Shown here: positions 24,839-33,414 of the stretch, piece by piece | Numbering within the stretch: the stretch's first letter is position 1 | Layout of the letters: the number at the start of each line of letters is the position of its first letter | Source: Streptomyces sp. MspMP-M5 | GTDB taxonomy: Bacteria > Actinomycetota > Actinomycetes > Streptomycetales > Streptomycetaceae | Length of the DNA stretch: 64,000 nt | Direction: 5' to 3' | Assembly: GCF_000373585.1 (NCBI RefSeq) | Contig: NZ_KB891907.1 | Span: 227,526-291,525, forward strand | Translations under genes and position numbers: made by a program | The notes under the pieces: generated by a model | Database searches by the model: none | What the model was told of the DNA's origin: nothing | The model's input: the letters and a program-made list of their open reading frames with translations, nothing else

Positions 24839-24886
24839 ACACCACAACTTCTGAGATTTCTGAGGCAGTTGTTGATGTTGTGGTGT
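24839..24886 (+). terminator. First inverted repeat downstream of the nuclease pair
   Basis: ACACCACAAC (24839-24848) and GTTGTGGTGT (24877-24886), perfect 10 bp, 28-nt loop that itself contains TTCTGAG twice. Less GC-rich than its surroundings. Confidence 0.45.
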
Positions 24887-24889
24887 CAA

Positions 24890-24924
24890 ATGACTCCGGT
24901 GGCCATCCCGGCCACCGGAGTCAT
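24890..24924. terminator. 15-bp perfect hairpin just before the protease gene
   Basis: ATGACTCCGGTGGCC / GGCCACCGGAGTCAT with a 5-nt loop. It ends 21 nt before the GTG of the trypsin-like protease, leaving no room for a promoter after it. It may end the upstream operon, or act as an attenuator or 5' stabiliser if the protease mRNA starts further up. Confidence 0.75.
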
Positions 24925-24945
24925 GTTTGAACGGGGAGTTCTTAC

Positions 24946-25833
24946 GTGGAACGTCGAAACACCTCCATATGTGCCATGAAGCGGAGCGGGCTCGCGGCGG
25001 CGTCGGTCGCCGCGGCCGTCCTCGCCGGGGCGCTGAGCACGGGGACGGCCGCCGCCGCCCCCGCCGACAACACGCCGAAGATCATCGGCGGTGGAACGGC
25101 GCCGGCGTACTCCTTCATGGTCTCGATCCAGGGAGGAGGGGCGCAGGACCCGACCCGCCACCGCTGCGGTGGCGGGCTGATCAGCGACGAGTGGGTGGTC
25201 ACCGCCGCGCACTGTGTGACCCTGCCGGGCACCGGCGGCAAGCCCTTCGAGGTCAAGCCGGCCGCGCAGTTCCAGCTGCGCATCGGCTCCAACGACCGTA
25301 CCGCCGGCGGCACCCTGACCGGCGTCGACCGCATCGAGGTCCACCCCGGCTACATCGCGTCGGACGACCGCAGCTCCGGTAACGACCTGGCGCTGATGCA
25401 CCTGAAGACCGAGGTTCGCCAGCGGCCGGTCGCGCTCGCCGGCTCGGCGACCCCGGCCGGCACCCCGGTCCGGGAGATCGGCTGGGGCTACGACGACCCG
25501 GCGAACGCCGGCGACTACAGCAAGCTGCCGAAGATGCTCCGGCAGCTCGACACCAGGACGATCCCGGGCGACACCCCCAAGTGCGTCAAGGACCCGGCGA
25601 ACGGCAGCGATGCCTGGGGCATCCGGGCCGGCGACGTGTGTGCCGACAACCCCAAGGACACCCTCGGCCCCTGCAACGGCGACTCCGGGTCACCGCTGCT
25701 CCGGCAGGCGGCCGGCCGTTGGGAGATCGTCGGCGTCGACAGCCGAGGTGTCGGCTCGACCTGCGGTACCACGCCGGACATCTACACCGAGATCCACTCC
25801 TTCAAGAAGTGGGTGGACAGCGTCCGCGGCTGA
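24946..25833 (+). CDS. Secreted trypsin-like serine protease
   Basis: 295 residues (GTG at 24946, GGGGAG upstream; ATG at 24976 also possible). Signal peptide to about residue 38 (VAAAVLAGALSTGTAAAA). IIGGGTAPAYSFMVSIQ marks the mature chymotrypsin-fold start after a short propeptide. Triad: His89 in TAAHC, Asp147 in NDLALM, Ser247 in GDSGSP; the S1-pocket base is GPCNGDSGSP preceded by VCADNPKDTL, giving Asp six residues before Ser, consistent with trypsin-like cleavage after Arg/Lys. Extracellular proteolysis. Confidence 0.95.
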   Translation: MERRNTSICAMKRSGLAAASVAAAVLAGALSTGTAAAAPADNTPKIIGGGTAPAYSFMVSIQGGGAQDPTRHRCGGGLISDEWVVTAAHCVTLPGTGGKPFEVKPAAQFQLRIGSNDRTAGGTLTGVDRIEVHPGYIASDDRSSGNDLALMHLKTEVRQRPVALAGSATPAGTPVREIGWGYDDPANAGDYSKLPKMLRQLDTRTIPGDTPKCVKDPANGSDAWGIRAGDVCADNPKDTLGPCNGDSGSPLLRQAAGRWEIVGVDSRGVGSTCGTTPDIYTEIHSFKKWVDSVRG

Positions 25834-25964
25834 TCCCGCCGGAGTGACGGAGTGATGGGGTGACGGGGTGACCCGGCTGCCTCGCGGTCCTGCGGGGGCT
25901 CGGCCGAGTAGTCGGGCCCCCGTGCGTCGCCCCTCGTGCCCCGCGCCGGGTGCCTGGCGCCGCG

Positions 25965-26480
25965 TCAGCCGCGTCCCGCCCCGACGGCCTTCTCGTCGGC
26001 GTCCGCGAGCCAGAAGTAGAGGGGCGGGAGGAGGAGTTCGACGGCCGACAGAGGGATCTGGAACCAGTGCGGCCAGCCGTGGACGAGGACCGACAGCGCC
26101 CGGCCGGTTCCGCCGAGCAGGAAGACCGCGCTGAGCAGGCGCACCGCGGCCGACGGGATCGGCGAGCGGCGGGCGGCCCAGATCCAGGCGAGGCCGAACC
26201 CGAGGAAGATCGCGTTGTAGAAGCGCTCCCGGCTGTCGACGGTGGCGCCGGTCGCCTCCTCGCCCGGCACCGAGGCGATACCGAGCACGAGGTGGTAGGC
26301 GCCGATCGCGACACAGGCCACGCCCATGGTCCAGGCGAGCCCCTTCAGTGCCTTGGCCTTGCCGGTGCGCGGGGCTGTTGTGGCGGCCTTATCCGGGGTC
26401 TTGCCTGTGCCTGCGTTTGTGCCGGTGTCCGTGCCGGTCCCCGTGTGGGGGTTCGTGTCCATGCGTACCGCCCTCGTCAT
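25965..26480 (-). CDS. DUF4345-like membrane protein
   Basis: 171 residues if the ATG at 26480 is used. That ATG overlaps the stop of the small upstream gene (ATGA), which decides the start; the ATG at 26462 is the alternative. The first 40 residues are a Thr/Gly repeat (GTGTDTGTNAGTG). Four hydrophobic spans follow; SAVFLLGGTGRALSVLVHGWPHWFQ matches the DUF4345 signature. Small integral membrane protein of unknown role. Confidence 0.8.
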   Translation of the reverse strand: MTRAVRMDTNPHTGTGTDTGTNAGTGKTPDKAATTAPRTGKAKALKGLAWTMGVACVAIGAYHLVLGIASVPGEEATGATVDSRERFYNAIFLGFGLAWIWAARRSPIPSAAVRLLSAVFLLGGTGRALSVLVHGWPHWFQIPLSAVELLLPPLYFWLADADEKAVGAGRG

Positions 26481-26677
26481 CCTGTGAAGCGGTCGATGTA
26501 CCGCTTCTGCCAAGGGGTTTCCACGGCGTGCCGGTCGTAGTGCCGGCGAAGGTAGGCCGCTCCTTCGGCCCGCGCCCCGACCTCCCTCCGCACCCCCGCA
26601 ATTCGTTGCCCGTAGCTCCCCGCCCGCAATCCCCCGTGCGGGTGACCCGGGCTGTTCGAGCGGTCGCCGGGGGCCAT
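26477..26677 (-). CDS. Tiny basic protein coupled to the DUF4345 gene
   Basis: 66 residues. Its TGA overlaps the ATG of the following gene by the classic ATGA, which argues that it is translated. The C-terminal half (YLRRHYDRHAVETPWQKRYIDRFTG) is rich in Arg, Tyr and His; the N-terminal half is Gly/Arg-rich and may be shorter in reality. No family recognised. Confidence 0.45.
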   Translation of the reverse strand: MAPGDRSNSPGHPHGGLRAGSYGQRIAGVRREVGARAEGAAYLRRHYDRHAVETPWQKRYIDRFTG

Positions 26678-27032
26678 GGGCCAGGCCCCGCACGGACGGT
26701 CTCAGGCAGGGGAACGTGCGTGCAGCATCTGCCCCCGGATGCCCCGTTACGGGGGCCGGGGTGGGCCGTTTTGTAGGGCACCTGTGCCCATCGTTGCGCC
26801 TCGGAGGGAGCGGGGCGGGCTCGGTGTCCGTGACGGAACGCGGCCCCGTTTCGTTCGAATTTCTCCTCGGCGGACAGCCCGGGTGCGGTACGTGGTTGAC
26901 ACCGCGGGCGCCGGGGCGGCGGCCGTCCCGGCCGTGAGCAAGAGCACCAGGCCATGAGGACATGAAGGCACGAGGACACGAAGGCACGAGGACAGGAACG
27001 CGAGTCGGTGATCGTGGAAGGGAGTAAGAGGG
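26678..27032. other. Divergent gene-free spacer
   Basis: 355 nt between the small leftward pair and the ABC-Nudix gene. It contains a 16-nt tandem repeat (26952-26999) and an AAGGGAG ribosome binding site (27015-27021). No further gene supported. Confidence 0.5.
26952..26999 (+). repeat. 16-nt tandem repeat upstream of the ABC-Nudix gene
   Basis: Three copies of GCACGAGGACACGAAG (first copy CATGAGGACATGAAG, last copy ending ACAGGAA), placed 34 nt before the ABC-Nudix start. Confidence 0.6.
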
Positions 27033-29555
27033 ATGTTGCGAAGGCTGGTTGGGGATTCCGGGCGGGTGCGGAAGGAGAAACCCGGGGTGGTGACGGACGG
27101 GGGAACGGTCGACGGGGAGGTGTTGCAGTACGTCGACCGGACCGGTAGCCGGGAGCGGGCGGCGCGGCAGATCCGGCTGGTGGACATGGCGCGGCGGCTG
27201 CCGCAACTGGTGCGGCGCTCGCTCGCGTTGGCCTGGCGCACCGACCGCTGGGCGGCTCTGGGGCTGCTGGTCTGCCAGGCCGCCTCGGGCGCGATGCAGG
27301 CGCTCGGACTGCTGGCGGTCAGCGGGACCCTCACGGCGCTGCTGACCGGCGGGGACCTCTACGGCCGGCTGCTCGGGGCCTGGCCGTCGGTGGTCCTGCT
27401 GGCGGCCGCCGCCGGGGTGCGGGCGGCGCTCGGGATCGTGGTGGCCTGGCTGTCGTCGAGACTGGGGCCGCAGATGTCCCGGGAGGCCGAACTCCGGTTG
27501 CTGCAGGCGGTCACCGAGGTCGAGCTGTCGGCCTATGACGCGCCCGGCTTCACCCATCGCAAGGAGGCGGCCGACCGGGGCGCCGAGACCGCGCAGGACC
27601 TGGTGGGGGAGGGGCAGGACCTGATCGCCTCGGTCGCCTCGCTGGCGGCCGGCGCGGGTGTGCTGACGGCACTGCACCCCGCGCTGCTGCCGCTGCTGAC
27701 GCTGGCCAGTCTGCCGCAGGCGGTGGCCCAGGTGGGTGCGGCCCGGGTGCGGTACCTGGCGCGGCTGCGGGCCGGCGGCGACTACCGGCTGCTGTCGATT
27801 CTGCGCTGGCACGTCTGCGACCGGTACGCCGCCGACCAGGTCCGGGCCGGCACCATGGCCGACTTCCTGCTGGGGCGCTACCGCCAGATCACCGAGCGGA
27901 TCAACCGCGCCGACCGGCGCGCGGCCGACACCGGCGCCCGGATGTCCGCGGTCGGCGCGGTCTGCGGCGGACTGGCCTCGGCGGCGGTCTGGGCGGCGGT
28001 GGTGTGGCTGCTGGCCACCGGGCGGATGAGCGTCGGGCACGCCGGCACCGCGGTGTTCGCGCTGCAGACGGCCGGCACCGCGTTGCGCGGCCTGGTCACC
28101 GGGGGCGCCCGCATCATGCGCACCGGGCTGTACATGGACGACTGGTCGGAGTTCCTGGCGGAGGCCGGCGGCTTCCGGATGAGTCGCGGCACCGTCGTCC
28201 CGGCGGCCCCGCGCGAGATCCGCGTCCAGGATCTCGTCTTCCGGTACGAGGAGGCTGCTCGGGACGCGCTGCGCGGCGTCTCGTTCACGCTGCGGCGCGG
28301 CGAGGTCGTCGCCCTCGTCGGCTACAACGGCAGTGGCAAGACCACCCTGGCCAGACTGCTGAGCGGGCTGTACCTGCCGACGACCGGAGCGGTCACCTGG
28401 GACGGCGTGCCCACCGGCGACCTCGATCCGCACGCCATGTGGTCGCAGGTCGCCCTGGTGCCCCAGGACTACGCGCGCTGGCCGCTGACCGCCCGGGAGA
28501 ACATCACCCTGGGCCGGTCCACCGAGGGCGGTGACGCGGACATCCATGACGCCTGCGCACGTTCCGGCGCCGACGAGGTGCTCACCGAACTACGCTCCGG
28601 CCTGGACACCGTGCTGGCCCGCGACTGGCTCGGCGGACAGGAGCTCTCCGGCGGCCAGTGGCAGCGGATCGCCCTCACCCGGGCGTTCCACCGGCCGGCC
28701 GGGCTGCTCGTCCTGGACGAGCCCACCTCCGCGCTGGACCCGCTCGGCGAGCACCGCATCTTCGCCGGCCTGCGGGAGATCGCGGCGACCCGCGCGGTGG
28801 TCCTGATCACCCACCGGCTCACCAATGTGGCGGTGGCCGACCGCATCCTGGTCCTGGACAAGGGGCAGGTCGTCCAGCACGGCACCTTCCCCGAACTCGT
28901 CGCGCAGCCGGGGATGTTCCGGGACCTGTGGACCTACCAGCACACGCGGGAGGTGCACCGGGCGGCGGAGAACGGGGAGGACGGGAAGGACGGGGACAGC
29001 GGGGGGATCCAGGAGATCGGCGAGAACGGCGGGAACGGGCCGGTCACGGCCACTGTCACGGTCGCCACGGACGTGCTGCCGTCGCCGGCCCCCGCGGACG
29101 CCGAGGCCGCCGCGCACCGGCCCGTCATCACCGGCACGGCGGCACTGCTCGTCAACAAACAGGGGCAGTACCTCCTCCACCTCCGGGACGCGCACAAGGA
29201 GATCTGCAACCCCGGCACCTGGTCCCTGCCGGGCGGCGCCCCGGAGCCGGGCGAGACTCCTCACCAGGCCGTCACCCGCGAACTGCGCGAGGAGGCCGAG
29301 CTGGTGGTGCCCGACCTGGTGCCGTTCGCGCTGCTGCGGTGCTCCGGGCCGGACGGCACCGTGCACGGGCATGTGCAGGTGTTCCTCGGGCACTGGAACG
29401 GTGACGCGGCGGCGCTGCCGCTCACCGAGGGCGTCTTGCTGCACTGGTTCGACGCCGGGATGCTGCCCCGGCTGACGATGTGCGACTGGGCGGCGGAGGC
29501 CGTCCGCCGGCACCAGGACGAGCGGTGCGGGGCAGCCGAGGGCGCCCGCGGCTGA
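27033..29555 (+). CDS. ABC exporter half-transporter fused to a C-terminal Nudix hydrolase
   Basis: 840 residues in one uninterrupted frame. Residues ~70-350: six-span exporter membrane domain (hydrophobic segments around GLLVCQAASGAMQALGLLAV, VVLLAAAAGVRAALGIVVAW, VASLAAGAGVLTALHPALLPLL, AVWAAVVWLLATG). Residues ~390-620: nucleotide-binding domain with Walker A GYNGSGKTT (430-438), LSGGQ (538-542), Walker B LLVLDEP (558-564) and His594. Residues ~625-700: charged Gly/Asp linker. Residues ~705-830: Nudix domain with box G735-x5-E741-x7-REL-REEAEL (the usual Gly near the end is Ala755). A Nudix pyrophosphohydrolase tethered to the cytosolic face of an exporter is unusual. The substrate is unknown; no peptide precursor or partner transporter gene was seen. 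Confidence 0.9.
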   Translation: MLRRLVGDSGRVRKEKPGVVTDGGTVDGEVLQYVDRTGSRERAARQIRLVDMARRLPQLVRRSLALAWRTDRWAALGLLVCQAASGAMQALGLLAVSGTLTALLTGGDLYGRLLGAWPSVVLLAAAAGVRAALGIVVAWLSSRLGPQMSREAELRLLQAVTEVELSAYDAPGFTHRKEAADRGAETAQDLVGEGQDLIASVASLAAGAGVLTALHPALLPLLTLASLPQAVAQVGAARVRYLARLRAGGDYRLLSILRWHVCDRYAADQVRAGTMADFLLGRYRQITERINRADRRAADTGARMSAVGAVCGGLASAAVWAAVVWLLATGRMSVGHAGTAVFALQTAGTALRGLVTGGARIMRTGLYMDDWSEFLAEAGGFRMSRGTVVPAAPREIRVQDLVFRYEEAARDALRGVSFTLRRGEVVALVGYNGSGKTTLARLLSGLYLPTTGAVTWDGVPTGDLDPHAMWSQVALVPQDYARWPLTARENITLGRSTEGGDADIHDACARSGADEVLTELRSGLDTVLARDWLGGQELSGGQWQRIALTRAFHRPAGLLVLDEPTSALDPLGEHRIFAGLREIAATRAVVLITHRLTNVAVADRILVLDKGQVVQHGTFPELVAQPGMFRDLWTYQHTREVHRAAENGEDGKDGDSGGIQEIGENGGNGPVTATVTVATDVLPSPAPADAEAAAHRPVITGTAALLVNKQGQYLLHLRDAHKEICNPGTWSLPGGAPEPGETPHQAVTRELREEAELVVPDLVPFALLRCSGPDGTVHGHVQVFLGHWNGDAAALPLTEGVLLHWFDAGMLPRLTMCDWAAEAVRRHQDERCGAAEGARG

Positions 29556-29560
29556 GCGGG

Positions 29561-29597
29561 GCGGGCCCGGGACCGCTTTCCTGCGGCCCGGGCCCGC
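29561..29597 (+). terminator. Terminator after the ABC-Nudix gene
   Basis: GCGGGCCCGGG / CCCGGGCCCGC, perfect 11-bp stem, 15-nt loop, starting 5 nt after the stop codon. It separates the ABC-Nudix gene from the small gene at 29775. Confidence 0.7.
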
Positions 29598-29774
29598 CCG
29601 CAGGTCATTTGCGTCATCGCGAACGCTAATTTCCGAGGGCTGGCTTTCGGTCAATCTGTGGCCGACGGGCCGTCGGTGTCTTCCCAGTTGCCGCACGTTG
29701 CGTCATACGTTCCTCCTCAGTGCAGTTGGCGGGAGAGGCCCGCCGCCGAGATCTGTCCGTCCACGGAGGAAGCG

Positions 29775-29951
29775 ATGCCGCAGGGAACCATTGTGCTGTT
29801 CAACAAGAGCGACTGTGTGGGCATCATTACCGACGAGCGCGGAGAGCGACTGCCGTTCTCCGGGATGGAGACGCAGACCACCGACGTCGGCCAGCAGGTC
29901 ATCTTCGATGTGCGCGGGGCGAAGGCCACCAATGTGATGGCCGTGCGCTGA
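29775..29951 (+). CDS. Degenerate cold-shock-domain protein
   Basis: 58 residues; GGAGG 6 nt upstream. The opening PQGTIVLFNKSDCVGIITDERGERLPF and end GQQVIFDVRGAKATNVMAV follow the cold-shock fold (GTVKFFNxxKGFGFI ... GQRVSFDV ... ATNVRA). The RNP1 aromatic motif KGFGFI is replaced by DCVGII, and the second RNP motif with its VFVH is missing, so the classic RNA-binding surface is largely lost. It is also shorter than the usual ~67 residues. It may be a divergent paralogue with another ligand. Preceded by its own 177-nt leader. Confidence 0.7.
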   Translation: MPQGTIVLFNKSDCVGIITDERGERLPFSGMETQTTDVGQQVIFDVRGAKATNVMAVR

Positions 29952-29995
29952 GGGTCCGGTGGCCGTGGACGGCGGCACCCCCGGGCCGTCCACGG

Positions 29996-30994
29996 TCACC
30001 AACGCGCCGGGTGCGGGCCCGCCGGCCGGCCCCGATCGACGAGCAGGGTCCCGAGCGCGGTCCGGCGGTGCAGTACCGCCCGGCCGGCCCGCTCCGTGGT
30101 GAGCAGCCCGGCCCCGCGCAGTGCCGCGGCGTGGGTCGAGGCGGTGGCGTTGCTGACGCACAGTCGACGGGCGAGCGCGCCGGTGGTGTGCTCCTCCGCC
30201 AGAAGCAGCAGGATCTCCAGCCGGGTTCGGCCCAGTACCGCGGCCAGCGCCTCGTCGGTGCCGCCGGCCGGAGGCGGCGGAAGCGGGAGCCCCGGCCCCG
30301 CCGGATAGGTCACGTAGAGCGGCCGACCGGGCGGATCGGCGAGGAGTGGCGGGCCCGCCCAGTGGAACGTGGGGACGAGGACGACTCCGCGGCCCCGCAG
30401 CGCGATCTCGCGGTGGGGTGTTGATGAACCCGTGAACTGCCAGGAGTTTCCCCGTAGTCGGGCGCCTTCGGTGAGTCCGTCGAGCGCGGTGGCCAGGCCG
30501 TGTTCGGCGACGGTCAGGGCATGGCGGGCGAACTCCGCATGGTGCAGGTCCTGGACCAGTGGCCAGACGGGCCGCAGCACGGCGTCGAAGGTGGCCCGCT
30601 GGGCCCGGCGCAGCAGCTGCCAGGCATCGGTGCCGCCCCGGTGGAGGTCATGGAGCCAGGCCGGGGCCGGCGCCGGCCGCCCCGCGTGGACCCGCTCGAT
30701 CTCGGCGCGGACCAGCTCCGGCCGGGTGGCCCGTACGGACTCCAGGGCCTCGTCGAGGTCGTCGCCGAACTGGTCGAGGAAGCTCGGGGCCCGCAGGCCG
30801 GGGACGAGGTCCCCGAAAGGCCGGGCGGCCGGCGGCAGGGCGCGCAGCGTGCGCTGCCGCCAGCGGCCGAAGAGCGGCGCTGCGTCGCGCCGGAACATCA
30901 TGCTCAGCGCCACGTTCAGCTCCTGGAGCGGCGCCGGTCGGGGTGCGAACCGGACCCGGGCGAAGTCGGCGGCCGTGAAGTGGATCCGGATCAC
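29996..30994 (-). CDS. ArsR-like winged-helix regulator with large N-terminal domain
   Basis: 332 residues. The C-terminal ~80 residues are a winged helix (LGRTRLEILLLLAEEHTTGALARRLCVSNATASTHAAALRGAGLLTTERAGRAVLHRRTALGTLL). The N-terminal ~240 residues are a helical/beta domain (LNVALSMMFRRDA; HWAGPPLLADPPGRPLYVTYP) found in many actinobacterial ArsR-type proteins and presumed to sense a ligand. No metal-binding Cys cluster. Start ATG at 30994. Convergent with the cold-shock-like gene and divergent from the secreted hydrolase at 31221, a possible target. Confidence 0.85.
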   Translation of the reverse strand: MIRIHFTAADFARVRFAPRPAPLQELNVALSMMFRRDAAPLFGRWRQRTLRALPPAARPFGDLVPGLRAPSFLDQFGDDLDEALESVRATRPELVRAEIERVHAGRPAPAPAWLHDLHRGGTDAWQLLRRAQRATFDAVLRPVWPLVQDLHHAEFARHALTVAEHGLATALDGLTEGARLRGNSWQFTGSSTPHREIALRGRGVVLVPTFHWAGPPLLADPPGRPLYVTYPAGPGLPLPPPPAGGTDEALAAVLGRTRLEILLLLAEEHTTGALARRLCVSNATASTHAAALRGAGLLTTERAGRAVLHRRTALGTLLVDRGRPAGPHPARW

Positions 30995-31220
30995 CCGCCG
31001 CCCCCTGTCTCCCTGTCCGCCGCCGGTGGCGCCACCCTTTCGGTCAGACCCTAAAGGATCGCCGCCTTCCGGCCGTGATGCCAGGGTGCGGATGAACGGC
31101 GGCCGGAGTGGCAGGTGTTGACGGCCCTTCAGCGTCCCTCAGGGGAGGCAAGAGGGCCCCGGTCGCGAAGAGTTGACCGCGCGGAGGCGCGTGGCAGCAG
31201 AGTGAGAGTGAGGGGGAGCG

Positions 31221-32528
31221 ATGTCGTGGAGACCGGCGCGGGAGGGTGGTGCGGGTGTCGGCGGAGGGGTGGACCGGCGGACGGTGGTCAGATCGGCGGT
31301 GGCGCTGACGGCCACGTCGCTGCTCGCGGTCGGCGGCCCGGGCGCCGCCCAGGCGCGGGAGCGGGACGAAGCAGGGGGGCGGGGTAGCGGGCCGACGCGG
31401 GAACGGGCCCGGGTGACGCCCCGTCTGCCGGCACCCGGCGGCCCGTACCCGGTCGGCGTCACCACGCTCTATCTCGTCGATCCGGACCGGCCCGACCCCT
31501 GGGAACCCCGCATCCGGGTGCGGGAGTTGATGCTCACCGTCCGCTACCCCGCCCGTCCGGTGCACGGCTACCCGGTCGCCCGGCAGATGACCGAGGCCGC
31601 GGCGGCGGTCTTCGGACAGCTCGACGCCGCCGTGCACCGCCTGCCGGCGAGTGGCGTGAACTGGGCGGCCACCAGGACGCATGCGCACACCGACGTGCCC
31701 GCGCGGGACGTCCCCGTGCCGGTGCTCCTCTACTCCCCGGGCGGCGGCGACCCGCGCACTCTGGGCACGAGCCTGGCGGAGGACCTGGCCGGGCACGGCG
31801 CGGTGGTGGTCGCCCTCGATCATCCCGGCGACACCAGCGAGGTGGAGTTCCCGGTGACGCGGCCGGGGCGGCCGGAGAAGGTTCGGACGACCGTGTTCCG
31901 CGGCGATCCGCGGAGCGACGCCGATGTCTTCCGCACCGTGATCGAGACCCGGATCGCCGACCTCCGGTTCGTCCTCGGGCAGTTGGCGGTTCTGGCGGCC
32001 GGCGGCAATCCGGACGCGGCCGGCCGTGCGCTGCCACCGGGGCTCGGCCGGGCGCTGGACCTGCGGCGGGTGGGTGTCTACGGCCACTCCGCGGGCGGGA
32101 CCGCCGCGGCCCAGGCGTTCCACGAGGACCGGCGAATCCGCGTGGCGGTCGACATGGAGGGCTATCTCGACCATCCGGGACCGGAGCCGGGCCGGCCGGG
32201 GGAGTTGTTCCCCGTCGCCCGGGACGGAGTGGACCGGCCGCTGCTGCTGCTCGGCAGCGCGGGCTTCGTGGGCAAGGGCGAACGGGAGCGCTCCTGGTCG
32301 GTGGTGCGGGCGCGCTCGGGCGGCCGGGTCCGCCAGCGGGAGGTCGCCCGGGGCGCGCACTGGGTGTTCACCGACTACGCGGCCATGGCCCCGCAGCTGG
32401 CGGCCGCCGGGCTGATGAGCGTTGCCGACCGGCGGGCGTTGGTCGGGCCGATCAGCCCGGCCGAATCCCTGCCGCTGGTGCGGAGTTGGGTGCGGTCGTT
32501 CTTCGCCCGGCATCTGCCGAAGGAGTGA
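31221..32528 (+). CDS. Secreted alpha/beta hydrolase (platelet-activating-factor acetylhydrolase-like)
   Basis: 435 residues. N-terminal twin-Arg-like segment DRRTVVRSAVALTATSLLAVGG with cleavage near AQARE suggests Tat export. ELMLTVRYPARPVHGYPVA and VPVPVLLYSPGGGDPRT (oxyanion region) precede the nucleophile elbow GHSAGG; the acid probably lies near LLLLGSAGF and the His near ARGAHWVFTDYA. This plan matches PAF-acetylhydrolase-type lipases and esterases of streptomycetes. Substrate unknown, probably short acyl esters. Confidence 0.88.
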   Translation: MSWRPAREGGAGVGGGVDRRTVVRSAVALTATSLLAVGGPGAAQARERDEAGGRGSGPTRERARVTPRLPAPGGPYPVGVTTLYLVDPDRPDPWEPRIRVRELMLTVRYPARPVHGYPVARQMTEAAAAVFGQLDAAVHRLPASGVNWAATRTHAHTDVPARDVPVPVLLYSPGGGDPRTLGTSLAEDLAGHGAVVVALDHPGDTSEVEFPVTRPGRPEKVRTTVFRGDPRSDADVFRTVIETRIADLRFVLGQLAVLAAGGNPDAAGRALPPGLGRALDLRRVGVYGHSAGGTAAAQAFHEDRRIRVAVDMEGYLDHPGPEPGRPGELFPVARDGVDRPLLLLGSAGFVGKGERERSWSVVRARSGGRVRQREVARGAHWVFTDYAAMAPQLAAAGLMSVADRRALVGPISPAESLPLVRSWVRSFFARHLPKE

Positions 32529-32602
32529 CGGCGAGGAGCCTCGGCGGGCGGTCACGGGGGTACCGCCCGCCGGCGCGGCCGTGCCGTCCGGCCGCAGTGC
32601 CG

Positions 32603-33199
32603 TCAGGTCACCACGCCCTCGGTCCACGCCCGGTCGAGGATCGCGTCCACGGTCTCCTCGACCGTCTGGCGCGAGGTGTCCAGCCACAGTCCGAGATGCC
32701 TGGGTGTCTCCGAGCGGAGCAGTGCGTCCAGATCGCGTACGCTCCAGTCCGGGCCGTACGCGGTCTTGGGCCGGCCCGCCTCGCGTGCCGCGACCGTCTC
32801 CGGGTCGGGCAGCAGGGCGACCACGGCGAGCGGGCGGGTCGCGATGTCGGCGGCCATCTGGGCGAGGTGCTCGCCGAGGAGGATGTCCTGGACGACGACG
32901 GTGAACCCGGCCGCGGCGTATTCGTCCGCGCAGGTGGCTGTCAGTCGGTGGCGCAACCGCAGCTGGTTGAGGGCTTCGGCCCCCGCGTCCGGGGTCATAC
33001 CGACCTGGCCGCGGATGATGTTGCGCCGGAAGCCGTCGCCGCGCAGATGCACCGACCGGGGCAGGCGCTCGGCGAGGGCCTGCGCCACCGTGGACTTGCC
33101 GGCGGCCTGGATACCGGTGATCACCACAACTCCGGGTTCCGACCAGGGGCCTTGCGGGGTGGTTCGTCCGGGACTGGGCTCGGGAGCGTTGGTGGGCAT
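32603..33199 (-). CDS. P-loop kinase/phosphotransferase-like protein (second copy type)
   Basis: 198 residues. Walker A GIQAAGKST (29-37); VHLRGDGFRRNIIRGQ, FTVVVQDILLGEHLAQM and an Arg-containing lid (REAGRPKTAYGPDW); C-terminal HLGLWLDTSRQTVEETVDAIL, which parallels WWLDSSGQTPEETAAAI in the kinase at 22968. The two proteins are probably distant paralogues or members of one family of small-molecule kinases; the acceptor is unknown. The ATG at 33199 is chosen as the first Met before the P-loop with family-like spacing. Confidence 0.8.
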   Translation of the reverse strand: MPTNAPEPSPGRTTPQGPWSEPGVVVITGIQAAGKSTVAQALAERLPRSVHLRGDGFRRNIIRGQVGMTPDAGAEALNQLRLRHRLTATCADEYAAAGFTVVVQDILLGEHLAQMAADIATRPLAVVALLPDPETVAAREAGRPKTAYGPDWSVRDLDALLRSETPRHLGLWLDTSRQTVEETVDAILDRAWTEGVVT

Positions 33200-33414
33200 G
33201 GCCCCGATTATGTCCTTCGGCGTTCCGCCGGTCCTCCCAATTTTCCGCTGGTTCTGCGGAGTTCCCGCGGTGTGGTGGCGTTGGCGGCGGGAGGTCCGCA
33301 GCTGCGGCCACCCGGGCCGTCGCGCCCGCGGCCGGGCTCCGTATGCTCGCCGTGAGCAGATCCGGAAGGAAGCCGACCACTGTCGGCCGACCACCACCGA
33401 AGGGAGGGCGGCCC

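Noticed and set aside
27033..29951. ABC-Nudix gene as a bacteriocin or RiPP exporter locus
   Set aside because: No C39 peptidase domain, no precursor peptide with a leader and no maturation enzyme; the only small gene nearby is cold-shock-like and separated by a terminator.
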